Of a stretch of DNA of 6,249 nt, positions 1 through 5,029 are shown piece by piece. The stretch is taken from NCBI GenBank assembly GCA_030447005.1, contig JAUJME010000098.1:1-6249 (forward strand), read 5' to 3'. The position numbers and the translations under genes were made by a program. The DNA comes from Solirubrobacteraceae bacterium. GTDB lineage: Bacteria > Actinomycetota > Thermoleophilia > Solirubrobacterales > Solirubrobacteraceae. The notes under the pieces are model-generated. The model worked only from the letters and a program-made list of their open reading frames with translations, did not search any database and was not told the DNA's origin. The first letter of the stretch is position 1; every line of letters begins with the position of its first letter.

Positions 1-266
1 TCGGCGTTGAGCGACTCGAGCAGCGCCTGGACCTCGTCCTGCGGCGTGTCCTGCGGGAGGCGGTGGTCGAACCCGCGGATGCCGACCTCGGCGCTCGCCC
101 GCTGCTTGCCGCCGACGTAGACCGCCGACGCGGCGTCCTCGCCGACCAGCACCGTCGCGAGGCCGGGCGGCGGGTGGCCCGCCGCCGTCCACGCGGCGAC
201 CTCCTCGGCCACCTCGGCGCGCACCCGCGCCGCGATCGCCTTGCCGTCGATGAGCTCCGCTGCCAT
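1..266 (-). CDS. folD: Bifunctional methylenetetrahydrofolate dehydrogenase / methenyltetrahydrofolate cyclohydrolase, N-terminal part (partial)
   Basis: FolD interconverts 5,10-methylene-, 5,10-methenyl- and 10-formyl-tetrahydrofolate with NADP in the cytoplasm, supplying one-carbon units for purine and formyl-methionine synthesis. Only the first 88 residues are here; the rest lies beyond the left edge (the family is usually about 280-300 residues). The start ATG at 266-264 opens MAAELIDGKAIAARVR, the typical FolD beginning. It is followed by PPPGLATVLVGEDAAS (33-48) and the YVGGK segment at 50-54, which supplies the Tyr-x-x-x-Lys pair whose lysine is catalytic in characterised FolD enzymes. 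The segment ASAEVGIRGFDHRLP then matches the family's substrate-binding half. There is no purine-rich ribosome binding site before the ATG, and a TAACCT element lies close upstream, suggesting a nearly leaderless message. It is unlikely to be functionally tied to the SpeE block. Confidence 0.96.
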   Translation of the reverse strand, partial: MAAELIDGKAIAARVRAEVAEEVAAWTAAGHPPPGLATVLVGEDAASAVYVGGKQRASAEVGIRGFDHRLPQDTPQDEVQALLESLNA

Positions 267-276
267 TGCGCGCGGC

Positions 277-282
277 AGGTTA
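277..282 (-). promoter_or_regulatory. Candidate -10 element for folD
   Basis: Read on the minus strand, these bases are TAACCT, which fits the actinobacterial TANNNT -10 pattern. Its last T lies 10 bases before the A of the folD ATG. A start point 6-7 bases further down would leave a leader of only about 4-5 bases. That agrees with the absence of a Shine-Dalgarno sequence, since leaderless messages are common in actinobacteria. No good -35 hexamer is visible at the expected distance (ACCGCG at about 300-305), so this is a weak call. Confidence 0.3.
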
Positions 283-403
283 GTGGCCGGGGCGGCCGTC
301 GCGGTGGCGCCGGAACTGCGGCTGGTGAAGGAGGAGGCTCCTCGTGGGCGGCCAGCAGTGCCGCTTGTGCTTGTCCGGCTCGCCTGCGGCCGCTCCGCGA
401 CGC

Positions 404-442
404 GGCTACCAGTGGCTACTCCGGGAGTAGCCACTCGTAGCC
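404..442. repeat. 39-bp palindrome built from phased GGCTAC/GTAGCC units
   Basis: The core is a perfect 11-bp inverted repeat, AGTGGCTACTC at 411-421 and GAGTAGCCACT at 425-435, around a 3-base centre. After one C/C mismatch (410 and 436) the pairing resumes for six more bases: GGCTAC at 404-409 with GTAGCC at 437-442. The hexamer starts at 404 and 414 in one orientation and at 427, 437 and 457 in the other, so copies within each arm are 10 or 20 bp apart, about one or two helical turns. As RNA it would be a very stable hairpin, but no T-rich tract follows on either strand. It may therefore be a protein-binding site, or a U-tract-less terminator or 3' end stabiliser for the SpeE block transcript. 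Confidence 0.85.
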
Positions 443-513
443 ACAACGGAGGGCACGTAGCCGGAGGCCGGGACCCGCCGCGCGCCCGAGTGGCGCCGGC
501 TGGGCCGCCCGTC

Positions 514-2061
514 TCAATAGTCGCGGTACCCCCGCCGCTCGTAGTCGAGCAGCCGCGGGCGGTTGAGGGTGTTGGGCTCGACGTCGATCCGCCCCCGGTC
601 GGGCGGGAAGACGGCGGCGGCGGCGAGGACGCGCGGGTCGAGGAAGCGCAGCGACCCGCCGGGCGGGGGGCGGAGCGCGAGCGCCGGGGCGCGGTCCGCG
701 CCGGCGAGCACGAACCCCCAGTCGCCGAAGCTCGGGACGTCGACGTGGTAGGGCGTCGTCCCGAACCCGCCCGCGGCGATCGAGCGCTCGATCCCCCAGA
801 ACGCCTCGCGCGCGAAGTACGGCGAGCCCGCCTGCACCACGAGCCGCCCGCCCGGCCGCAGCGCGCGCCGCAGCCCCGCGTACATCTCGACGGAGTAGAG
901 CTTCGCGGTGGCCGCGTCGTCGGGGTCGGGGAAGTCGGCGATCACCACGTCGAACGCCTCCGACTGCCGGCGCAGCCACGCGAAGGCGTCCGCGCGCACG
1001 AGCTCGACGCGCGGGTCGTCGAGCGCGCCGCGGTTGAGGCGACGGAGGTCGGGGTTGCGGCGGGCGAGCTCGAGCATCTCCGGGTCGAGCTCCACCTGGA
1101 CGGCGCGCCGCACGCCCGGGTGGCGGACGACCTCGCGCATCGCCAGGCCGTCGCCGCCGCCGAGGACGAGCACCCGCTCGTGGGCGCCGGTCATCGCCGG
1201 GTGGACGAGCGACTCGTGGTAGCGGTACTCGTCGCGCGAGGAGAACTGGAGGTCGCCGTTGAGGAAGAGCCGCAGGTCGCCGGCGCGCTCGGTGAGGACG
1301 ATCTCCTGGTAGCGCGAGCGCTCCGCCGTCTTGATGGGGTCGTCGAAGAGCCGCTGGCGCGCGGTGACCTCGAAGCTCGCGGCCGCCGCGGCGGCGCCCG
1401 CGAGCACGAGCAGCACGCCGAGCGGCGCGAGGGCCAGCCGCCACGCGCGGCGGCCGCCGAGCAACCAGATCACCCACAGGCCCGCCACCGCGTTGAGCGC
1501 GCCGACGGCGAGCGCCCCCTGGATCTGCCCGAGCAGCGGCAGCAGGACGAACGGGAAGCCGACGCCGGCCACCACCGCGCCGAGGTAGTCGGCGGCGAGC
1601 AGGTCGGCGACCGAGGTCCCGGCGTCGCGCGGGCGGACGCGCTGCATGAGCGCCAGCAGGAGCGGGATCTCGCAGCCGACGAGCAGCCCGATCGCCGACG
1701 CGGTGACGATCATCGCCGGCTGGTAGAGGTCAGCCCACGCGAAGGCGGCGTAGAGGCCCATCGCCGACAGGCCGCCGACCAGCGCGACCGCCGCCTCGAC
1801 CGCCACGAAGGCGCCCACCGGCCGGCGCAGCAGCGGCTTGGCGGCGAGCGACCCGAGCCCCATCGCGGAGACGAACGCCGCCAGGACGATCGAGACCTGG
1901 AAGACCGAGTTGCCGAACAGGTAGGTCCCGAGCGCGACGATCTCGAGCTCGTAGACGAAGCCGCAGACCGCGACGGCGAGCACCGTCGCCAGCAGCAGCG
2001 CCCGCGCGGCGCGGGGCGCCAGGCGCGCTTCGGCGGGCCGCTCGGGCGCGGCGGAGCTCAC
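514..2061 (-). CDS. speE: Membrane-fused spermidine synthase-like aminopropyltransferase
   Basis: The 515-residue protein has two parts. Residues 20-230 hold about seven hydrophobic helices; residues 235-480 form a spermidine synthase fold, a family that transfers aminopropyl from decarboxylated S-adenosylmethionine to a diamine. Family marks are SRYQEIVLTE (249-258), LNGDLQFSSRDEYRYHESLVHP-type substrate region (267-288, Asp270, His282, Glu283), nucleotide loop GGGDG (301-305), VELDPEML (323-330) with Glu324, and DFPDP (376-380), giving Asp376 and Asp379 at the positions of the paired active-site aspartates. Tyr389 and the VVQAGSPY strand (408-415) also fit. Length and layout resemble M. tuberculosis Rv2601 as I recall it. 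The GTG start at 2061 overlaps the DUF350 stop by four bases, so the pair is probably translationally coupled. No SpeD gene for the decarboxylated donor is in the window. The acceptor is unknown, so the true product may not be spermidine. Confidence 0.9.
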   Translation of the reverse strand: MSSAAPERPAEARLAPRAARALLLATVLAVAVCGFVYELEIVALGTYLFGNSVFQVSIVLAAFVSAMGLGSLAAKPLLRRPVGAFVAVEAAVALVGGLSAMGLYAAFAWADLYQPAMIVTASAIGLLVGCEIPLLLALMQRVRPRDAGTSVADLLAADYLGAVVAGVGFPFVLLPLLGQIQGALAVGALNAVAGLWVIWLLGGRRAWRLALAPLGVLLVLAGAAAAAASFEVTARQRLFDDPIKTAERSRYQEIVLTERAGDLRLFLNGDLQFSSRDEYRYHESLVHPAMTGAHERVLVLGGGDGLAMREVVRHPGVRRAVQVELDPEMLELARRNPDLRRLNRGALDDPRVELVRADAFAWLRRQSEAFDVVIADFPDPDDAATAKLYSVEMYAGLRRALRPGGRLVVQAGSPYFAREAFWGIERSIAAGGFGTTPYHVDVPSFGDWGFVLAGADRAPALALRPPPGGSLRFLDPRVLAAAAVFPPDRGRIDVEPNTLNRPRLLDYERRGYRDY

Positions 2062-2492
2062 GAGATCGCGGCCGCCACGATCCCGCCCACGGCGAGCAGC
2101 GCCGCGGAGGTCACGAAGACCATCGGCTCGTGGCCCTCCTCCCCCATCACCGACTCGCCGAGCTTGCCCGGGGTGATCAGGTCGATCACCTGGTAGGCGA
2201 CCGCCAGGAGCAGGATCCCGACCACGCCGAAGCCCGCCGACTCGGCCAGGCCCTTGCCGAGGTCGCCTTCGGAGGCGAGGATCGCCGAGACCACGATCAC
2301 CCCGATCGCCAGCAGCCCGCTCGCCACGATGATCCCCGCGTTGCGGTTGCGATCCACCGCGAGCTGGCGGCCGAGGTGGCCGGGCGTGAGCAGGTCGATC
2401 GTGTAGTAGCCGAGCACCAGGAGCAGGATCCCCACGCCGCCGTAGAGCAGGCCGGCCAGCAGGTCTGAGAAGAGGTCGGAGATGAAGTCCAC
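2058..2492 (-). CDS. DUF350 family four-helix membrane protein
   Basis: This 144-residue integral membrane protein of unknown function fits the DUF350 family. It is an internal duplication: each half has a GVGILLL- or GVVGILLL-type helix ending in the near-identical segment IDLLTPGHLG (33-42 region) or IDLITPGKLG (about 103-112), followed by a second helix (about 52-69 and 125-143). That predicts four membrane spans with the TPGxLG motifs on one face. The start is a GTG at 2492-2490 with a strong AAGGAG eight bases upstream; its end overlaps the SpeE-like start by four bases. The neighbouring SpeE suggests partnership with the enzyme's membrane half. E. coli YjfL is also DUF350 and, as I recall, lies in an operon with YjfC, a glutathionylspermidine-synthase relative, a second link to polyamines. 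Function is inferred from context only. Confidence 0.88.
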   Translation of the reverse strand: MDFISDLFSDLLAGLLYGGVGILLLVLGYYTIDLLTPGHLGRQLAVDRNRNAGIIVASGLLAIGVIVVSAILASEGDLGKGLAESAGFGVVGILLLAVAYQVIDLITPGKLGESVMGEEGHEPMVFVTSAALLAVGGIVAAAIS

Positions 2493-2500
2493 CGGCGGCG

Positions 2501-2506
2501 CTCCTT
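2501..2506 (-). promoter_or_regulatory. Strong ribosome binding site for the DUF350 gene
   Basis: On the minus strand these bases read AAGGAG, eight bases before the GTG start at 2492. It is the clearest Shine-Dalgarno sequence in the block and it fixes the DUF350 start. Most other genes of the block show weak or no such site and instead overlap their upstream neighbour, so DUF350 and the coupled SpeE may be translated at a higher rate than the genes before them. Confidence 0.75.
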
Positions 2507-2508
2507 GG

Positions 2509-3174
2509 CTAGGTCGAGATGCGGCGGCCGCCCTGCTGGCCGCGCTTGTAGATGAGCCAGAAGAGGCCCGCGAGGATGAGGAAGACGCCGAAGCCGAGGA
2601 TCGGGCCCGCAGTGCGGAAGAAGTCGCTGCCCGGCTGGTTCGTCGGCCGGTCGGTCGCGGGCACGTCGGGCGGTGCCGGCTCGTAGGCGACGTACGGCGC
2701 CGCGCCCGACTCGGCGACCAGCAGCGGGAGGGCGCCGACCATGTCGAAGAGCGCCTTGTCGTCCTGCTCGCCGAGGAGGTCGTCGACGGAGAGGCCGAGA
2801 TCCTCGAGGTCGCGCACCGACGGCGCGCTCGGCAGCGACGACTCGATCCGCACGTCGGCCGAGTCCTCGGCCTCCTCGTACTCGCTCGTGTAGTCGATCA
2901 CCCCGCGGAAGATCACGTAGCCCTTCGGGCACTGGGCCGGGTCGGGCTGGAGCGGCTGCCCCGGCCCGGCGATCGAGGACCCGGCGTCGGTGGCGACCGC
3001 GTCGACGTCGACCGCCCAGCCGTAGCAGACGCCCTGCTCGGCCTGGGCCTCGGCGAGCGTCTGGGCGAGGTCCGTCGCGTCCTCGGGCTCGAGCAGCGGC
3101 TCGGCCGTCGCCGGAGCGGCGCCAGCGAGCGCCAGCACCGCCGCCAGCGCCGCGGCCAGGAGCGCCCGGCTCAC
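2509..3174 (-). CDS. Secreted protein with C-terminal membrane anchor, unknown family
   Basis: I do not recognise this family. The 221-residue product starts at the GTG at 3174, which overlaps the DUF4247 stop in GTGA. An upstream in-frame start at 3234 would add an arginine-rich stretch that lies inside the DUF4247 gene and would spoil the signal peptide. From 3174 the protein has a clear export signal (residues 2-24, hydrophobic alanine/leucine core, PATA cleavage site before Glu25). An acidic external region follows with two cysteines, Cys50 in GVCYGW and Cys82 in QCPKGY, that could form a disulfide. Near the C-terminus a linker rich in proline and threonine leads to one membrane helix (about 189-209) and a basic tail RGQQGGRRIST, so a type I topology is predicted. 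It lies 16 bases before DUF350. I do not recall an equivalent in the mycobacterial block, so it may be a lineage-specific external component. Confidence 0.82.
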   Translation of the reverse strand: MSRALLAAALAAVLALAGAAPATAEPLLEPEDATDLAQTLAEAQAEQGVCYGWAVDVDAVATDAGSSIAGPGQPLQPDPAQCPKGYVIFRGVIDYTSEYEEAEDSADVRIESSLPSAPSVRDLEDLGLSVDDLLGEQDDKALFDMVGALPLLVAESGAAPYVAYEPAPPDVPATDRPTNQPGSDFFRTAGPILGFGVFLILAGLFWLIYKRGQQGGRRIST

Positions 3175-3602
3175 TTGCCGCCGCCCGGGCCGCCGCCGCG
3201 GAAGGACTCGCCGCGGCCGGAGTAGGTCCCCCACCAGCCGCCGAGGAAGAAGTAGGAGTTGCGGTAGCCCGTCTCGTCGTCCTCGACGATGACCTGCGAG
3301 CCGCCCTGGCGGGGGACCACGGAGACGAAGTCCTCCTCGTAGCGCAGGAAGACGCCCGACGGGCTCGTGCGGCGGTCCGCGGGCTTGACCGCGTCGGCGA
3401 TCTGCCTCGCGGTGGCGACCGGCGGCTTGTCCGAGTCGTAGAGCAGCGAAGCGCGGCGGCTGCCCTCGACGGTCCGCGAGCCGGCCGAGCGGAAGTTGTC
3501 GGCGACGTACTCGCGGACGGATTGCGAGCCGGTGAAGGCGAGGACGAGGCAGAGGACCCCGAGGCCGACCAGACCCGCGGCGACGACCGTGTGGCGCCTC
3601 AT
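3171..3602 (-). CDS. DUF4247 family membrane-anchored protein
   Basis: This 143-residue protein fits DUF4247, of unknown function. An N-terminal helix (about 5-24, with only MRRH before it) acts as a signal anchor or uncleaved signal. The rest, probably outside the membrane, ends in a family-like stretch: FLRYEEDFVSVV (85-96), then YRNSYFFLGGWWG (113-125), and the glycine tail RGGGPGGGK (135-143). The length equals what I recall for Rv2599. The ATG at 3602 overlaps the DUF2617 stop in ATGA, and its own stop overlaps the next GTG start, so it is coupled on both sides. A longer in-frame start at 3896 is rejected because it would overlap most of DUF2617. The conserved aromatic and glycine C-terminus suggests a binding or interaction surface, but no catalytic motif is visible. 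Confidence 0.87.
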   Translation of the reverse strand: MRRHTVVAAGLVGLGVLCLVLAFTGSQSVREYVADNFRSAGSRTVEGSRRASLLYDSDKPPVATARQIADAVKPADRRTSPSGVFLRYEEDFVSVVPRQGGSQVIVEDDETGYRNSYFFLGGWWGTYSGRGESFRGGGPGGGK

Positions 3603-4093
3603 CGCAGGACGCTCTCGGTGACGACGAGCTCGCCCGTCTGCGGGTAGGCGTGCCAGGTCGACCAGGCCGCGCCGCCCGCCGCGCCCCTGACCGAGCGCGC
3701 GCGCAGCGCGGTGAAGGCCGGACCGGGCCCGGGGAAGACGCCGACCAGGCCGGCCGGGTCGGCGCTCGCGGCGCCGATCAGCGCCCGCGCGCGGAGCTCG
3801 AAGGCGCGTGGCACGAGCCGCTCGACGCGGGCGGTGAAGCGGTAGCCCGGCCGGTCGTGGCGCGCCGGCAGGCCGGGCGGCGAGCCCGGCCGGCACGCGA
3901 CCATCTCCGACAGCAGCGCCCCGCCCTCACCGGCGAGCGCCTGGTGCGAGCAGCCCAGCAGCCGCAGCTCGAGCTCCACGCCGCCGACCACGCAGGCCAG
4001 CACGTCGAGCGCGGGCTCGGGCGGCGCGTCGAGCGTGAGGGCGAGGTCGCCCGCGCGCACGTCGGCGTAGGGGACGGAGAGCTCGACGAGCAC
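3599..4093 (-). CDS. DUF2617 family protein
   Basis: This is a soluble-looking 164-residue protein matching DUF2617, of unknown function. Features typical of the family as I know it are the opening LVELSVPYADVRAGDL (2-17), LGCSHQAL (46-53), YRFTARVERL (84-93), the FPGPGPAFTALRAR segment (120-133) and the near-terminal WSTWHAYPQTGELVVTE (144-160). No signal peptide or membrane helix is seen, so it is probably cytoplasmic. The GTG at 4093 is chosen because it places the conserved LSVPYAD segment at the N-terminus and gives the 164 residues I recall for Rv2598. It lies 14 bases after the coiled-coil gene's stop, with only a weak purine run (CGGGG) upstream. His50 and His148 could be functional, but no known catalytic pattern is clear. 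Confidence 0.85.
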   Translation of the reverse strand: MLVELSVPYADVRAGDLALTLDAPPEPALDVLACVVGGVELELRLLGCSHQALAGEGGALLSEMVACRPGSPPGLPARHDRPGYRFTARVERLVPRAFELRARALIGAASADPAGLVGVFPGPGPAFTALRARSVRGAAGGAAWSTWHAYPQTGELVVTESVLR

Positions 4094-4107
4094 GGCCGCG
4101 ACCCCGG

Positions 4108-4386
4108 TCAGGCGCCGGCGCGCTCGGCCCGCAGCCGCTCGAGCTCCGCCTCGTGCGCGCGCAGGTCGGCCCGCAGGCCCTCGACCTCGTTGCCGAGCTC
4201 GACCGCCTGGCGCTCGTAGCGCTCGCGGATCGCCGACAGCGACTCGTCGGCGCCCGCGGCGGTCCGGTCGCCGAGGCGGCTGGCCTCCGACTGCGCGCGC
4301 GCACGGGCGCGGACCAGGTCGGCGATCTGCTCGCGCAGGCTGCGGTCGGTGGCCTCGGCGGCGGTGAGCCCGTCGTCGCCGCTCAT
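4108..4386 (-). CDS. Small coiled-coil protein of unknown function
   Basis: The 92-residue product has no family I recognise. After a short acidic start (MSGDDGLTAAE) it is almost wholly helical, rich in Ala, Arg, Glu and Leu and without cysteine. Heptad-like spacing runs through LREQIADLVRARARAQSEA (about 17-35) and, after a short GADES break near 46, through the rest of the chain (about 50-89). It has no membrane helix or signal. The ATG overlaps the DUF4178 stop in ATGA and the DUF2617 start follows 14 bases later, so gene boundaries on both sides support it as real. It is an addition to the five-gene block as I recall it. A loose functional parallel is PspA-like coiled coils encoded beside DUF350 genes in other bacteria, but it is far shorter than PspA (about 220 residues), so homology is not claimed. 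Confidence 0.8.
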   Translation of the reverse strand: MSGDDGLTAAEATDRSLREQIADLVRARARAQSEASRLGDRTAAGADESLSAIRERYERQAVELGNEVEGLRADLRAHEAELERLRAERAGA

Positions 4387-5015
4387 GCCGGGTCCCGGGA
4401 GGGGTAGATGTCGAGGGCGTGCTCGGAGATGACCTGCCCGAGGCCGACCTCCCAGGTCCCGTCCTCGCCGTAGCGCTCGAAGGAGAGCCGCCGCTCGCCG
4501 GCCTCGTAGTCGGCGAACTCCATCCGGCCGCCCGGCGCCGTGCCGGTCGAGCCCTCGGCCGTGAAGTTCGCCTTCCCGCGCTCGTCGAGCTCGTAGCTGA
4601 CGCCGTCGTGGGTGAGGGTCGACGGCCCGGGCTCGAGCTCGATGCCGCGTTCGCGGTCCCAGACGACGACCTCGAGCCCCTCGTCGTCCTCCACCGACAG
4701 CCAGAGCGAGCGCGGGCCGTCCACCAGCCGGTGCTCCGCCCAGCGGAAGCCGCCCTGCTCCATCCGCAGGGTGCCTTCGACGATGAAGTCGCCGCCGTCG
4801 TGGTTGACGACGTCGCCGACGCGCAGCGCGCGGACGTCGGAGCGCAGCGGCTCGGCCCCGCGGCCCGCGGCGAGGCCGGCGGCGCCCGACCCGCCCCCGC
4901 CGCCGCCGCGGCCACCTGTGCCCGAGGCCACCCGATCGCGGTCGCGCCCGCGGCTGAACACGGCCACGCCGGCGCCGATCAGGAGCAGCGCGAGGATCAC
5001 GATGAGGATCTCCAT
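4383..5015 (-). CDS. Membrane-anchored DUF4178 protein
   Basis: This 210-residue protein starts with a membrane helix (residues 2-20, EILIVILALLLIGAGVAVF) directly after the ATG. A basic patch follows (SRGRDRDR, 21-28), then a glycine-rich flexible linker (about 32-53). The remaining beta-rich region carries the DUF4178 pattern: LRVGDVVNHDGGDFIVEGTL (64-83), EHRLVDG (94-100), LWLSVEDDEGLEVVVWDR (104-121), then a second repeat-like beta half to 195. Function of the family is unknown; the short N-terminus and basic patch suggest the domain faces the cytoplasm, though topology is uncertain. The start at 5015 lies 14 bases after the helicase stop, with no strong ribosome binding site, and its stop overlaps the coiled-coil start. 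It is the first gene of the block, like Rv2597 in the mycobacterial order as I recall it. Confidence 0.88.
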   Translation of the reverse strand: MEILIVILALLLIGAGVAVFSRGRDRDRVASGTGGRGGGGGGSGAAGLAAGRGAEPLRSDVRALRVGDVVNHDGGDFIVEGTLRMEQGGFRWAEHRLVDGPRSLWLSVEDDEGLEVVVWDRERGIELEPGPSTLTHDGVSYELDERGKANFTAEGSTGTAPGGRMEFADYEAGERRLSFERYGEDGTWEVGLGQVISEHALDIYPSRDPA

Positions 5016-5029
5016 GCGGCGAGCGTACT

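Larger units (their letters stand above)
267..513. other. Non-coding gap between the SpeE-like gene and folD
   Basis: This is the only sizeable gene-free stretch in the window (247 bases). It lies downstream of the SpeE-like stop and upstream of folD, both read leftward. It contains the phased palindrome at 404-442, an extra GTAGCC unit at 457-462, a small inverted repeat GAGGA/TCCTC at 331-343, and a tandem GCTTGT repeat at 363-374. A candidate minus-strand -10 box lies next to folD. Reading frames crossing it have the composition of GC-driven chance frames and no recognisable protein. I expect it holds transcript-end signals for the SpeE block and the folD promoter. Confidence 0.75.

Noticed and set aside
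331..343. Small inverted repeat GAGGA-GGC-TCCTC
   Set aside because: A five-base stem is expected by chance in GC-rich sequence and it has no supporting context.
404..442. Standard intrinsic terminator call for the palindrome
   Set aside because: The stem is strong, but no T-rich tract follows on either strand, and the phased repeat units suggest something more; left as a repeat.
404..462. CRISPR-like repeat array
   Set aside because: Units are six to eight bases with 2-14 base spacing and are inverted, unlike CRISPR repeats and spacers.
416..1477. 353-residue minus-strand frame within the SpeE-like gene
   Set aside because: It is an arginine-, proline- and alanine-rich shadow frame overlapping a gene with clear active-site motifs.
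241..2196. 651-residue open frame on the plus strand
   Set aside because: It is antisense to the SpeE-like gene, is dominated by Arg, Ala, Glu and Gly with no domain, and arises because GC-rich coding strands leave the opposite frame free of stops.
2297..2932. 211-residue minus-strand frame across the DUF350 start
   Set aside because: It is out of frame with both the secreted protein and DUF350, has no recognisable sequence, and fails to respect the clear AAGGAG-GTG start.
3175..3234. Upstream start for the secreted protein
   Set aside because: It would add 20 arginine-rich residues from inside DUF4247 and bury the signal peptide; the GTG at 3174 fits the overlap pattern of the block.
2673..3647. 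324-residue plus-strand frame
   Set aside because: It is an arginine- and proline-rich low-complexity shadow opposite the secreted-protein and DUF4247 genes.
3603..3896. Upstream start for the DUF4247 protein
   Set aside because: It would overlap most of DUF2617 in another frame, and the ATG at 3602 gives the expected family length and an N-terminal helix.
4865..4920. GCC-rich tract as a simple-sequence switch or repeat feature
   Set aside because: It encodes the glycine-rich linker of the DUF4178 protein in frame and is explained by codon bias; no sign of a disrupted frame.
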